The position numbers and the translations under genes were made by a program. A stretch of DNA of 64,000 nt from Colwellia sp. (GTDB lineage: Bacteria; Pseudomonadota; Gammaproteobacteria; Enterobacterales; Alteromonadaceae). Where the stretch lies: the NCBI RefSeq assembly GCF_013214175.1, contig NZ_JABSPA010000002.1:496001-560000 (forward strand), written 5' to 3'. Within the stretch, counting starts at the first letter, position 1. Each line of letters opens with the position of its first letter. Of the stretch, positions 45,332 through 55,042 are shown one piece after another. The notes beneath the pieces were generated by a model. It made no database searches and had not been told where the DNA came from. It saw nothing but the letters and a program-made list of their open reading frames with translations.

Positions 45332-45724
45332 ATGAAACATCAATTAAGCTTTGCAACAGTTAATGTATTAAGTGATTGTATTGTTGAAATAATTATAGCT
45401 GATGGCATTGAAGTATCAATGGAGATGCTTGATGAATTCGATGATTTTATTAGCCTGCAGCTGAGTGATAACTTTGTTTTGCTGATCAATAAAGTAAATA
45501 GCTATAGCTATACTTTTGAGGCAAAGATGACCATGGCCTCAAATGAAAAGTTAGTCGCTATTGCTGTGATTGTTTATAAAGATGAAGACCAGAAAATAAT
45601 AGACGATGTCATGTCGCTACGAGCCATCGATGATTGGAATTTAAAAGTATTTCCAGCATTAGATCTTGGTTGGCAGCAGGGTTATGATTGGCTACAAGCT
45701 GAGCTTGATTTATTGGTTACTTGA
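45332..45724 (+). CDS. STAS-like small protein of unknown function
   Basis: The 130-residue cytosolic protein resembles the SpoIIAA/STAS-like family found in many marine bacteria: a mixed alpha-beta pattern with FVLLINKVNSYSYTFEAKMTMAS followed by IAVIVYKDEDQK. The start at 45332 is preceded by AGGTGGG; an in-frame GTG at 45320 is less likely. No partner kinase or phosphatase is nearby. The match is by style only. Confidence 0.65.
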   Translation: MKHQLSFATVNVLSDCIVEIIIADGIEVSMEMLDEFDDFISLQLSDNFVLLINKVNSYSYTFEAKMTMASNEKLVAIAVIVYKDEDQKIIDDVMSLRAIDDWNLKVFPALDLGWQQGYDWLQAELDLLVT

Positions 45725-45789
45725 AGGTAACGCTGTCAGGAACCGAACTGAAAAGAGAGGGCTTGATAGATAAAAGCGATTTATTAAAG

Positions 45790-45824
45790 AAAAAGCGACT
45801 TAAATGAATTTAAGTCGCTTTTTT
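45790..45824. terminator. Bidirectional terminator between the STAS-like gene and hemL
   Basis: A 16-bp stem (AAAAAGCGACTTAAAT with ATTTAAGTCGCTTTTT) with a 2-nt loop and flanking A/T runs lies between convergent genes. It is strong on both strands. Confidence 0.92.
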
Positions 45825-45875
45825 ATATCAAAAATTATAGTTTACTAATAACACACTACAAAAATATTTTGGTAG

Positions 45876-47159
45876 TTATAGCTGAGCGAAACACTTATCA
45901 ACAGCAACTAATGTTTTTTCTATAATATCATCACTATGTGCAGTTGATAAAAATCCAGTTTCATAAGCCGATGGCGCTAAGTAAACCCCTTCAGCTAACA
46001 TCAAGTGAAAGAAACGTTTGAACTTCTCGGCATCACATTGAGTTGCTTGCTCGTAGCTAGTGATAGGGTTTTTGTCGTCGGTAAAGAAGAAGCCAAACAT
46101 GGCGCCAACATAATTTACACTTAAGCTAACACCATTACGTTCAGCTGCGGCTTTAAAGCCCATAGCTAGTTTTTCAGTAGCAGCACTTAATTGTTGATGT
46201 TTATCACCTTTAGCTAACTCAGTTAATGACGCTAAACCTGCCGCCATAGCAATTGGGTTACCTGATAAAGTACCCGCTTGATAAACTGGGCCAATTGGGG
46301 CGATATAATCCATAATCTCTTGTTTGCCACCAAAAGCGCCAACAGGCATGCCGCCGCCAATAACTTTACCTAAAGTGGTAAGGTCCGGTTTAATGTTATA
46401 AAGAGCTTGTGCACCACCTAGTGCGACACGAAAGCCAGTCATCACTTCATCAAAGATTAATACGCTACTGTACTGATCACATACCGCACGTAAACCTTCA
46501 AGAAAACCAGCAACAGGAGGAATACAGTTCATGTTACCGGCAACAGGTTCAACAATTATACAAGCTATCTCATCGGCGTATTTAGCAAAAATCTCTTTTA
46601 CTTCTTCGATGTTGTTATAGCTAACTGTCAGGGTATGTTTAGCAAAATCGGCAGGAATACCCGGTGAATTAGGTATACCCATAGTCAAAGCACCAGAGCC
46701 CGCTTTTACTAACAATGAGTCAGCATGACCATGGTAACAACCTTCAAATTTTAATATTTTATCGCGGCCAGTATAACCACGCGCTAAACGGATAGCGCTC
46801 ATGGTAGCTTCAGTACCAGAGCTAACCATACGTAAACATTCCATTGATGGCACTAACTCACGAACCTTTTCAGCCATGGTAATTTCAAGCTCTGTTGGTG
46901 CGCCAAAACTCAAGCCATTTTTTGCCGTAGTAATAACGGCATCAAGAATGGCTGGGTGGTTATGACCTAAAATCATTGGTCCCCAAGAGCCAACATAGTC
47001 AATGTAAGCTTTATCATCTGCATCATAAATATAAGCACCTTGGGCACGTTTTATAAAGCAAGGTGTACCGCCAACGCCATTGAAAGCACGCACTGGCGAG
47101 TTAACACCACCGGGAATTATTTTTTGCGCTTGTTCAAATAACTGTTCTGATTTATTCAT
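45876..47159 (-). CDS. hemL: Glutamate-1-semialdehyde 2,1-aminomutase
   Basis: This 427-residue PLP enzyme has the catalytic Lys265 in [13 protein letters not shown], plus [14 protein letters not shown] and [13 protein letters not shown]. It makes 5-aminolevulinate in the C5 haem pathway. It matches E. coli HemL in length (426). It lies downstream of pyrB, with the pyrB tail copy in the 162-bp gap; hemJ is 4 kb away. Confidence 0.95.
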   Translation of the reverse strand: MNKSEQLFEQAQKIIPGGVNSPVRAFNGVGGTPCFIKRAQGAYIYDADDKAYIDYVGSWGPMILGHNHPAILDAVITTAKNGLSFGAPTELEITMAEKVRELVPSMECLRMVSSGTEATMSAIRLARGYTGRDKILKFEGCYHGHADSLLVKAGSGALTMGIPNSPGIPADFAKHTLTVSYNNIEEVKEIFAKYADEIACIIVEPVAGNMNCIPPVAGFLEGLRAVCDQYSSVLIFDEVMTGFRVALGGAQALYNIKPDLTTLGKVIGGGMPVGAFGGKQEIMDYIAPIGPVYQAGTLSGNPIAMAAGLASLTELAKGDKHQQLSAATEKLAMGFKAAAERNGVSLSVNYVGAMFGFFFTDDKNPITSYEQATQCDAEKFKRFFHLMLAEGVYLAPSAYETGFLSTAHSDDIIEKTLVAVDKCFAQL

Positions 47160-47203
47160 AATATATTTCTTCTAAAAGTCGTTACTTATAGGGAGTATTG
47201 CCG

Positions 47204-47321
47204 CTAAGCATTTTTATTTGTCAACCAGTTTACTGGCTTTTCATAATTGCTGATTTGATCTTCAACACCTAACGTTAATACCAGGAAATAGCCTATGCGC
47301 AGGCTAGCTCCATAATGGCAA
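47204..47321 (-). pseudogene. Diverged second copy of the pyrB 3' end
   Basis: The last 25 or so codons of pyrB recur directly after its stop, encoding TLGVEDQISNYEKPVNWLTN and KNA against TLGVEDQITNYEKPVNWFTN and KNT. The DNA matches for about 75 bp with roughly seven differences. Upstream, LRIGYFLV still resembles VRMALFA, so homology reaches back to the intact gene's stop. No start codon is in frame, so it is not expressed alone. It looks like an orphan allele tail. Confidence 0.88.
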
Positions 47322-48335
47322 TTAAGTATTTTTATTTGTGAACCAGTTTACCGGCTTTTCGTAATTTGTGATTTGATCTTCAACACCTAACGTTAAGGCA
47401 AATAAGGCCATACGCACTAAAACACCATTTTGTGCTTGCCTAAAAATAGCTAGGTTATCTAAGTCATTTAGATCTGTATCTAATTCATTGGCTTCAGGGC
47501 GAGAGTCGCGCGGCAATGGATGCATGATAACGGTATTTTCTTGACAATATTTTTGGTAAACACTCTTATTCAAACTGAAATGTCCGCGATATAATTCTGC
47601 TTCATCTTTGCTGGCAAAGCGCTCTTGCTGAATTCTGGTTTGATAGATAACATCAGCAGATAAATTTCCCGCCATAGTTTCTGTCAAAGTAACTTCATGA
47701 CCGGCATCAGTTAATGTTGAAATAACACTGTCAGGCATTTGTAAGGCCTTGGGTGCCACCATAGTCACTTTAACATTGTCATAAAGACTGAGTAATTTGG
47801 ATAATGAATGTACGGTACGACCATGTTTTAAGTCACCCATCAAAACAATATTTAAATCATCTAAGCCTTTATTAAAGTGCATCATTTCAGACTGAATAGT
47901 AAATAAATCTAGTAAAGCCTGAGTAGGGTGTTCATTGGCACCATCACCACCATTGATAACTGGCACTGTACTGCCTAGAGCAAACTGATCTACCGAGTGC
48001 ATTTGTGGGTGACGCATGGCAATGACATCGGAATAGCCGCTGATCACTTGCGCGGTATCAAATAAAGATTCACCTTTACTTAGCGATGAGTTTTCTTGAC
48101 CAACGGTTTCACGGACAGAACCGCCGAGTAAGTTAAAGGCGGTACCAAAACTAACACGAGTACGTGTGCTTGGTTCAAAAAATAAGTTACTTAATATTGC
48201 ACCTTCGAGCACATGACAACGTTTTTGTCGTGACGCATAAGGTGCCATTTGTGCGGAAATTTGTAAAATCTTTACGATAGCCTCTCGGTCAAATTGTGAT
48301 ACCGATAGAATATGGTTACCTTGAAATTTCATCAT
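47322..48335 (-). CDS. pyrB: Aspartate carbamoyltransferase (single-chain type)
   Basis: The 337-residue protein has the carbamoyl-phosphate motif FFEPSTRTRVSFG (52-64), GDGANEHPTQALLDL and HPLPRDSRPEANELDTD. No pyrI follows, and the length is above E. coli PyrB (311), as in the Vibrio/Colwellia-type stand-alone enzyme. It catalyses the first committed step of pyrimidine synthesis. No ribosome-binding site of note precedes the ATG-ATG start. The 3' end is duplicated downstream. Confidence 0.93.
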   Translation of the reverse strand: MMKFQGNHILSVSQFDREAIVKILQISAQMAPYASRQKRCHVLEGAILSNLFFEPSTRTRVSFGTAFNLLGGSVRETVGQENSSLSKGESLFDTAQVISGYSDVIAMRHPQMHSVDQFALGSTVPVINGGDGANEHPTQALLDLFTIQSEMMHFNKGLDDLNIVLMGDLKHGRTVHSLSKLLSLYDNVKVTMVAPKALQMPDSVISTLTDAGHEVTLTETMAGNLSADVIYQTRIQQERFASKDEAELYRGHFSLNKSVYQKYCQENTVIMHPLPRDSRPEANELDTDLNDLDNLAIFRQAQNGVLVRMALFALTLGVEDQITNYEKPVNWFTNKNT

Positions 48336-48440
48336 CGTGATTAGTTACATTGAAAGGGGAAAAATTTGCCAAGAATATAGCATAAAATGACCAATTTGCG
48401 AATGGTAAACAATATTTTAACCTGTTGTCAGTACACGATG

Positions 48441-48473
48441 AAAATAAAAAAAGGCAGATGAAACTGCCTTTTT
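48441..48473 (-). terminator. Terminator of the trypsin-like protease gene
   Basis: A 10-bp stem (AAAAAGGCAG with CTGCCTTTTT) has a 6-nt loop and a T-rich minus-strand tail. It separates the protease gene from pyrB. Confidence 0.9.
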
Positions 48474-48491
48474 ATTATCGATAGCTTGCCC

Positions 48492-50549
48492 TTAACTTCG
48501 TCGACGGTTAAAGGTTAGTAAGGTTAGTAGCATCAGAATATAATAGACGCTACCACCGCTTGATTTACCCGTGTCTTGAGCTGGAGTAAAAACGATGTTC
48601 TTTAAATACCCTTGGTCACTTCCTTCGCTAGTAGCTCCATCTTTGAGGTAAAGCCATGTTATTTGATGTTCACCGACAGGAAAGTCAGGGACAGTTACCT
48701 TAGTATAAGGGACTTCGCCAGAGATAAAATCTATTTGCTCACCATCAACAAATAGATACAAGGCATCATAGGGAGCATCAGGATTATCGGTATTTTCTTC
48801 CGAAGAAACTTTCCAATCAAATGATAAGCTACCCGCGCCAGAGAATGTCAGCATAACAGTGCTTTGCTGATCATCAGTTATGTCTCCACTTAAAATTGCT
48901 GCCTCGCTATTATCAAGTAACCAAGGTAGATCACCACCACTAAACCAAAGTAATTCAGATGACCCATTAGATAATTGAGTATTAATAGCATTATTAGCGG
49001 CAATAGCTTGTGCGCTTATATAGCTTTGACTAGTTGGAATGGCTTCATCATTACTATTAATAATAATCCGCATTTTATGCTGACCGACAGTTTTAGCATC
49101 AAAGGCAAGTTGAATTTGGCAATTTTGTTTTGCAGCTAACGTAGTGCAATTATCGGTAGTTAAACTAAAGCCAGTACTGCCAATTTTTTCAGCTTCTAGG
49201 GTGAAAGTTAAATTAGCAGTCAAATCACTATTATTAGTGACCGTTAGCTGGGTTGTTTGTGCGGTCTGTTGTGGAGTAATGGCAAAGTCATAATTTGGCT
49301 CAATGGCTATGCCTTTTGTGAGACTGTTAATCCAAGCCGTAAACTTGCCAACACGAGCGTACACATCTGGAAAGGCTGCATCGGCACAGCCGACACCGTA
49401 ACTGACTATGCCAATTTGTTGCCAACCTTGATTGGTGTTAACTAACAATGGCCCGCCACTATCTCCTTGGCATGAGCCTTTACCACCACCTAAAAATTCA
49501 GCACAGATCATGCTGTCAGTAATACCAACCTGACTAGGTAAATAGTTAATACCCTCTAAGTCAGTATAAGCTTGCGCTAGTTTATCTTTGCATTGCTCAT
49601 TACTGAGCAATGCAAGCTCAACTTGACGCAATTTATCGGGCTGACTATTGGGCGGGGATTCTTCATTAGCACCATAAGCAGTAACATTGCCCCAACCTAT
49701 GACTGTTGCAGCTGCGTTGTCTAGGGCTAGCTGGCTACTCGAAGCTAAATCAATTAGCTTTACCGCTGGATTATCAATAGTTGCAACTAGTTCTATCAGG
49801 GCAATATCGTTATTAAAAGAGGCACCTTCATTATATTCTGGATGTATATAAATTCGTTTAATCGCTGTGGCATTTTCAGCACCATCGTTTAAGTCATATT
49901 CACCGACATTGACTTTTAGCAAGCTAATATTGGCATCGACAACACAATGAGCCGCGGTAAGTACCCATTGCTCACCGATAAAGCTAGCGCCACAATTAGC
50001 GCTCTGAGCAATTTGCTGTTGGGCTGTAACATTAATAGTGGCGATACTACCAAGCATATTTAGCAGCGTGGCACCATCGTTTTGGCTAATGGCTACCACA
50101 GGAATAGTGCCAGAGAAATCCTCACCTAAGGTGCCATTGAGATCACCTACAACATTATTAAAAATAATTGCACCAATACCACCACCGTTTTGGCAATTAT
50201 CGACTTTGACGGAGAAATCGATTTCCCCACGAGCAATTAAACATATTTTACCTGCTGCCGAGTCACATTGACTATCGCCAATACCACAGTCAGCCATAGT
50301 GGCACTAGCTTGACCCGATGGGCTGTTTGAAAAAGAGCCGCTATCATAGGCAGTACCAGCGACCTCTAAAGAGGTATTGACCTCATTATAGGTAGAAACT
50401 AAGGCTGCTATCCAAGGCCAATCACCTTGACCTGCAAGTTGACCACCAACAATCTTAGGCTTGATTATGGGTAACGTTGATTGGCTATTGGCATTGACTG
50501 TTGATAAGAGAGTAGTGAACGCTAAGCAAGCGAATAAAATGTACTTCAT
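48492..50549 (-). CDS. Trypsin-like serine protease with inserted PA domain and GlyGly-CTERM
   Basis: This 685-residue exported protein has a signal peptide (cut after VNA) and the activation site KIVGG (33-36). An extra domain of about 130 residues (51-184) resembles a PA domain (CLIARGEIDFSVKVDNCQNG, GAIIFNNVVGD). The trypsin core then resumes with His201 (TAAHC), Asp248 (NNDIAL) and Ser364 (GDSGGP). An Ig-like region and a C-terminal tail (about 430-655) follow, and the end has GGSVYYILMLLTLLTFNRRRS, the GlyGly-CTERM signal processed by rhombosortase. A PA insertion between the N-terminal strand and the His motif is unusual. Confidence 0.9.
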   Translation of the reverse strand: MKYILFACLAFTTLLSTVNANSQSTLPIIKPKIVGGQLAGQGDWPWIAALVSTYNEVNTSLEVAGTAYDSGSFSNSPSGQASATMADCGIGDSQCDSAAGKICLIARGEIDFSVKVDNCQNGGGIGAIIFNNVVGDLNGTLGEDFSGTIPVVAISQNDGATLLNMLGSIATINVTAQQQIAQSANCGASFIGEQWVLTAAHCVVDANISLLKVNVGEYDLNDGAENATAIKRIYIHPEYNEGASFNNDIALIELVATIDNPAVKLIDLASSSQLALDNAAATVIGWGNVTAYGANEESPPNSQPDKLRQVELALLSNEQCKDKLAQAYTDLEGINYLPSQVGITDSMICAEFLGGGKGSCQGDSGGPLLVNTNQGWQQIGIVSYGVGCADAAFPDVYARVGKFTAWINSLTKGIAIEPNYDFAITPQQTAQTTQLTVTNNSDLTANLTFTLEAEKIGSTGFSLTTDNCTTLAAKQNCQIQLAFDAKTVGQHKMRIIINSNDEAIPTSQSYISAQAIAANNAINTQLSNGSSELLWFSGGDLPWLLDNSEAAILSGDITDDQQSTVMLTFSGAGSLSFDWKVSSEENTDNPDAPYDALYLFVDGEQIDFISGEVPYTKVTVPDFPVGEHQITWLYLKDGATSEGSDQGYLKNIVFTPAQDTGKSSGGSVYYILMLLTLLTFNRRRS

Positions 50550-50680
50550 TAAAATGTTCCCTAATTTAGGTAATCCACAAGCGGATTAACATTTTTTTAA
50601 CATTGTGGGCAAATTACCCTATTTAGATTATAACTGCAATGTATGAAAAATGAAGTGGGGTTCACTGTTATGTATTTTGT

Positions 50681-50953
50681 TTACAAATCGGCGGTTTGTT
50701 GTTTGTGTAACGGTAAATAAGCTACTAGGAAAAACAATAAAAAAACGATTGCCGTACTGATGTCATGCTGCTTATCAGTCAATAAATTAAAATAGCTAAA
50801 ACCATGCTCGACTAATGCAATAACGACACCCGAAATAAATAAAGTGACTTTGTTTGCTTGGCCTTGAGCACCAATAGATTTTGCCAGCAGATAAGCTAAT
50901 ACAGGAATAAATGACCATATGACTAATACCAATTGAATTAATGAATGCACCAC
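50681..50953 (-). CDS. Small three-helix membrane protein
   Basis: The 90-residue product has three hydrophobic segments (about 7-27, 35-55, 67-83) and polar loops. I recognise no family. The start is GTG, with a second GTG following and no good ribosome-binding site. A palindromic repeat begins 4 bp upstream (50957), so this repeat may have replaced the native leader. Confidence 0.55.
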   Translation of the reverse strand: MVHSLIQLVLVIWSFIPVLAYLLAKSIGAQGQANKVTLFISGVVIALVEHGFSYFNLLTDKQHDISTAIVFLLFFLVAYLPLHKQQTADL

Positions 50954-50956
50954 TTA

Positions 50957-51054
50957 GCGAGAATTAAAAGGCTTAGAGGCAAGGCATTGATTGAAGAGAA
51001 TGGTTATTCCATTGTCAAAATAAATAACGCCGCATATATGCCTTTTAAACTCGC
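50957..51054. repeat. 98-bp nested palindrome (MITE-like element)
   Basis: Three pairs of arms are nested in order: GCGAG/CTCGC at the ends, AAAAGGC/GCCTTTT inside, and AATGG/CCATT around a TTATT loop (50999-51013). The whole can fold into one long hairpin and carries no reading frame, like the dispersed palindromes of Shewanella and Colwellia. It abuts the start of the small membrane gene. The rest of the gap to 51356 (about 300 bp) shows nothing I recognise. Confidence 0.65.
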
Positions 51055-51356
51055 CCTTCGGGAGCTCAGTAGCAAACTGATAACATCACAAAATAAATGA
51101 AATATAGAATAACTATGTTTAACTAAATTTGTTTTTTCTAAGCTCGCTATTGAAGCTCTAAGTTGGCCGATTCATTATTTCAATTGGTATAAGACAACTA
51201 ATGAGAACAAGAGTGCACTGAGCGCCAAGGTGTTTTTTTAAAATACTTCGGCAATGGCATAAAGTTGCGTGACTACATAACCCAAATATAAATACAGCAT
51301 AACTTACCTTAGTTGGCCTTGATTAGCCTTAATCGAGTTTAATAGATGAGTGGAAG

Positions 51357-51803
51357 TTACATCGGCTTAACGTAAGCTAAAATAATAACTGCTAATAAAA
51401 TAAGTACCGGAAGTTCATTGAAAATACGATAGAAGCGACCTGAACGGGTATTTTTATCTTGGGCAAAGGTTTTCACTAACTTAAAACAATAGCCGTGGTA
51501 AACAAATAGCACTATCACTAAGCTCAATTTAATATGTAGCCACTTAGCAGCAACAAACCAGTCATGTCCGTAAGCGTGGATTATTGCTAAACCCATTATT
51601 AAGGTAAAAATGGCAAAAGGAGTGATAAAATACAATAAGCGTTTTTCCATCCCCTTAAGGTGCTGAGCGACTTCAGTTGATTTGGTTTCTGCGTGATTGA
51701 CAAATAAACGTGGTAAATAAAAGATACCAGCAAACCAAGCGACCATAAAAAAAACATGGAAGGCTTTGAGCCAGAGGATATTGTTGATTAAAAATGTGTC
51801 CAT
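51357..51803 (-). CDS. hemJ: Protoporphyrinogen IX oxidase, HemJ type
   Basis: The 148-residue membrane protein has four helices and the conserved HemJ sequence LWLKAFHVFFMVAWFAGIFY (with His16) and LPRLFVNHAE. HemJ replaces HemG/HemY in many gammaproteobacteria and oxidises protoporphyrinogen. Its ATG overlaps the ClC stop as TAATG, so the two are coupled. Confidence 0.88.
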   Translation of the reverse strand: MDTFLINNILWLKAFHVFFMVAWFAGIFYLPRLFVNHAETKSTEVAQHLKGMEKRLLYFITPFAIFTLIMGLAIIHAYGHDWFVAAKWLHIKLSLVIVLFVYHGYCFKLVKTFAQDKNTRSGRFYRIFNELPVLILLAVIILAYVKPM

Positions 51804-53524
51804 TAAAGGAGTTTTCCTGCTACTAAATAAATTCTAAGTTGTTCAAAAGTGACTAGGCCAATACAGTCGTTGATATCTTTATGATAAATGTATACCGCCC
51901 CTGAACGTTGCTCTACTAATGCTAAATATGCTTCTGCCAAGGTTGCTTGATGATTCAGTGGCATAAGCTTGTGTAATATCAATTTTTTAGCAAGATTATG
52001 TTCAATGTCCTTATCTTCATCGTCAGCTATCTCAGCATCGAATTGCGCCCAATAGTAATCATGTATCTTTGCCGACTGTGCAGGCGCTTTATTAATAATG
52101 AATTGTGATTCATCATTTTTTAGTAGTTCACCGATAATAGAACGATTACTGGCTTGCTCTAACATCAAAAAATTATCTTTCATTACCGCTAAGACACCAA
52201 TATTTTGCAATGATTCTTCAATGGGCGGTTTGCGATAGGATAAGTTTTGCGCATCTAATTGCATGATAAAAATAGACTCGTTTTTACAAAGTTGTCGAGA
52301 CACTATACTGGCAATGGTAATGACAATCATGGCGGGAACAACCAACTCAAGTTGACCAGATAGCTCTACTACAGTGAGTAGAGCTGCAAGGGGCGCATTC
52401 AAGCTGGCAGCCATAAAACCGGCCATGCCCATGAGAATGAAATCACTGCCAAGGTGCTCACCGGGTAATACTTGTATCACTAACGCACCAGCGCAAGCGC
52501 CTGCTATAGCTCCTATACCAAGTGTCGGACCAATAATACCGCCCGGTATACCTAAGCCAAGAGCAAACATAGTCATTAATAATTTAGCGATAAGTAAGCT
52601 AAATAACAAACCTAGCTGCAAGTTACTGGTTAAGGAAATATCTATGGCACTTGTGCCTGTGCCCATAGCGCCAGGCACTAAATAGCCTAAAGTACCGGTA
52701 ATAAAAGCGGCAAGTAATAAGCGCGGCACTATATGATATTTAACACTATGTTTAATGATTAAAACTAGGTACTTATTAAATGCGGCCGCCAAAACTCCTA
52801 AAACTATGGCGAGCAGTATTAAGGAAAAGTAGTGGTGTTGGCCAAGTGCTATGGTATGAAAGTATTCAAAGTTATGACTGGTGCCAAAGACACTTCGGGT
52901 AATCAAGGAGCCAACAATAGCAGCCAGCATAACAGGCACAAAAATATGGACCTTGTATTCACGCATGATTACCTCCATAACAAAAATAACCGCAGCAATC
53001 GGGGTGTTAAATGTTGCTGCTATGCCTGCGGCTATACCACAAGCACACAAGGTACGGATACTGTTATAAGGTAGTTTCAAAACACTACCTATATAGCTAC
53101 TACAGGCTGCGCCAAGGTGTACCGCAGGTCCTTCACGCCCAACAGAAAATCCAGAGGCGAGTGCTACCGCGCTACCCCAAAATTGGTTAAGAGTGTTTTT
53201 AAAGGGAATGACACCATGAGCAACTTTTAAGCGATGTAGAACAAAGGGGATACCGGTGCGTAAATATTTATAACCGGTAAGCCAACCAATAAGTAAGATG
53301 ATAAGAGCGCCGATTATGGGTAAATCAAAACGACTTAATTCATCTAAACTGCTATAGTTATCGCGTTTTATTAGGTAGAGCTGCTGGATTTCTTCGATAG
53401 TAAGCGTAAATAACACCACTAATAAAGCGGAAGCGCAGCCACCAATAATGGCCAGCAAACAAATTTGCCAAGAGGTTGTTGGTAAAGCTAAATGTTTTCT
53501 TATTGCAGCGATTGAAATTATCAT
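51803..53524 (-). CDS. ClC-family chloride channel/transporter with CBS domain
   Basis: About 573 residues: a ClC membrane domain with the selectivity motifs GFSVGREGPAVHLGA (gating Glu in GREGP) and GIPGGIIGPTLGIGA, then a C-terminal CBS region (about 430-570). The ATG at 53524 leaves MIISIAAIRKHLALP as a typical short N terminus; the frame runs to a TTG at 53563, in the opposite gene's coding area. It overlaps the hemJ start. Confidence 0.9.
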   Translation of the reverse strand: MIISIAAIRKHLALPTTSWQICLLAIIGGCASALLVVLFTLTIEEIQQLYLIKRDNYSSLDELSRFDLPIIGALIILLIGWLTGYKYLRTGIPFVLHRLKVAHGVIPFKNTLNQFWGSAVALASGFSVGREGPAVHLGAACSSYIGSVLKLPYNSIRTLCACGIAAGIAATFNTPIAAVIFVMEVIMREYKVHIFVPVMLAAIVGSLITRSVFGTSHNFEYFHTIALGQHHYFSLILLAIVLGVLAAAFNKYLVLIIKHSVKYHIVPRLLLAAFITGTLGYLVPGAMGTGTSAIDISLTSNLQLGLLFSLLIAKLLMTMFALGLGIPGGIIGPTLGIGAIAGACAGALVIQVLPGEHLGSDFILMGMAGFMAASLNAPLAALLTVVELSGQLELVVPAMIVITIASIVSRQLCKNESIFIMQLDAQNLSYRKPPIEESLQNIGVLAVMKDNFLMLEQASNRSIIGELLKNDESQFIINKAPAQSAKIHDYYWAQFDAEIADDEDKDIEHNLAKKLILHKLMPLNHQATLAEAYLALVEQRSGAVYIYHKDINDCIGLVTFEQLRIYLVAGKLL

Positions 53525-53547
53525 TACAGGATTATAATACTTTACAA

Positions 53548-54267
53548 ATGAAATGGTTAGCAAAAATAAATCTAAGGGTAGTCATTGAGCGCTTAGGCAC
53601 CTTTAAATCGGCTTTGTTTTTATGCACAGTGATAGGTCTTTGTCTTTTTATTGGCTACCGAATGGGAAATTATTATCATTATTTTCAAGTGACCAGCCTT
53701 GAACAACAAAAGCTTAGATTGGAACAACTCTATCACCAACAAGAGCAGAGTACAGCACGAATTCACTCCTTAGAGGTTGAGTTAGCTGTTGAACAACTTG
53801 CTAATAAAAAGGCACAAAGTTTACTTAAAGCCGAAGCCGTGCAACAGTTTGAAGTGAAAAAGCAATTAGCTTTTTACGAAAAGATAATGGCACCAGAAAA
53901 ACAAGCGGCAGGCTTATTGGTTGAAAGTGTGAAAATAACCGCCAGTAAAACGCCTAATCAATACCATTTTCAAGTGACCTTAGTGCAACAGCAATTGAAG
54001 CGGCGCTATACTAAAGGCTATATAGAATTGGTCTTTGAAGGTTATGAAGGTGAAAAATCAATAAAGCTTAAACTTGCCCAAGTCTCTAAATTAAATAAGA
54101 AAGATGTAAAGTTCAGTTTTCAATATTTCCAGATTATTAGTGGTAAATTTACCTTGCCGGCTCATTTCACTCCTGAAAATATCTTGGTCTCGGCAATACT
54201 AAGTAAATCTCGTTGGCAAAAATATGCTAAAAAAGATAAACATGTGCCATGGCTGGTAAGTCAGTAA
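53548..54267 (+). CDS. DUF6776-like membrane-anchored coiled-coil protein
   Basis: The 239-residue protein has one N-terminal helix (about 22-40), a periplasmic coiled coil (about 50-110, rich in Gln/Glu/Leu), and a beta-rich C-terminal half. The pattern and its position before erpA match the DUF6776 proteins of gammaproteobacteria; function unknown. I take the ATG at 53548. It is divergent from the ClC gene with only 23 bp between starts. Confidence 0.75.
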   Translation: MKWLAKINLRVVIERLGTFKSALFLCTVIGLCLFIGYRMGNYYHYFQVTSLEQQKLRLEQLYHQQEQSTARIHSLEVELAVEQLANKKAQSLLKAEAVQQFEVKKQLAFYEKIMAPEKQAAGLLVESVKITASKTPNQYHFQVTLVQQQLKRRYTKGYIELVFEGYEGEKSIKLKLAQVSKLNKKDVKFSFQYFQIISGKFTLPAHFTPENILVSAILSKSRWQKYAKKDKHVPWLVSQ

Positions 54268-54393
54268 CCTTTGATACTTATCAACGAATAATACTTGATT
54301 AAATTAGTCAGGTTTAAGATAATTAGCTTTGTTACCATCCATCGTTTTTAAAGCGTATTTTTTTTCGTACTTTATAGTACTAAGTAGAGCACC

Positions 54394-54735
54394 ATGTCAA
54401 ACCCTGAATTACCCATTAAATTTACCGATGCAGCGGCGACTAAAGTCCTTTCGCTAATCACCGAAGAAGAAAATCCTGCTCTTAAGCTACGTGTATATGT
54501 TACTGGTGGTGGTTGTTCAGGCTTTCAATATGGTTTCACTTTTGATGAAAAAGTAAATGATGGCGATATGACTATTGAAAAGCAAGGTGTTGCTATGGTG
54601 ATAGATCCTATGAGTTTACAATACCTTGTTGATGGTGAAGTAGACTATCTTGAAAGTTTAGAAGGTAGCCGTTTTGTGGTAAACAACCCTAATGCAACGA
54701 CTACTTGTGGTTGCGGTTCATCATTTTCTATCTAG
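54394..54735 (+). CDS. erpA: Iron-sulfur cluster insertion protein
   Basis: This 113-residue A-type carrier has the conserved cysteines in [15 protein letters not shown] and CGCGSSFSI. The length and the SGFQYGF signature distinguish ErpA from IscA. It delivers 4Fe-4S clusters to essential targets, including IspG/H and anaerobic respiratory enzymes. Confidence 0.95.
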   Translation: MSNPELPIKFTDAAATKVLSLITEEENPALKLRVYVTGGGCSGFQYGFTFDEKVNDGDMTIEKQGVAMVIDPMSLQYLVDGEVDYLESLEGSRFVVNNPNATTTCGCGSSFSI

Positions 54736-54767
54736 CTTGCTAATTTTTTAGTTAAAGAAAGCTACTA

Positions 54768-54790
54768 AATGCCGACGTTATGTCGGCATT
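54768..54790 (+). terminator. Hairpin after erpA
   Basis: A 9-bp stem (AATGCCGAC with GTCGGCATT) with a 5-nt loop lies 33 bp beyond the stop, without a long T run. The rest of the 307-bp gap to 55042 carries only the promoter region of the next operon, with no gene I can support. Confidence 0.6.
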
Positions 54791-55042
54791 GTCATTTCTG
54801 CTCCGCTAAAAATTTCAGCTATTTGTGTCATAGCCAAATTTCCTGACCACGACTTCTGAGATAAATTAAGACGAAAAATGCTTGATGAGTCCCAGCTTGC
54901 GAAGAGTATTTCTTACATGGCTGCTGTTTTAATTTTACCAAAGGTTACATAAAGGCACAAAGAGGCGAACAATTTGTTGCAAGTTAGTTTATATCCTCTT
55001 TAGAAAACACGTTACTATAGCCGCCATCAATATGGAGTTATA

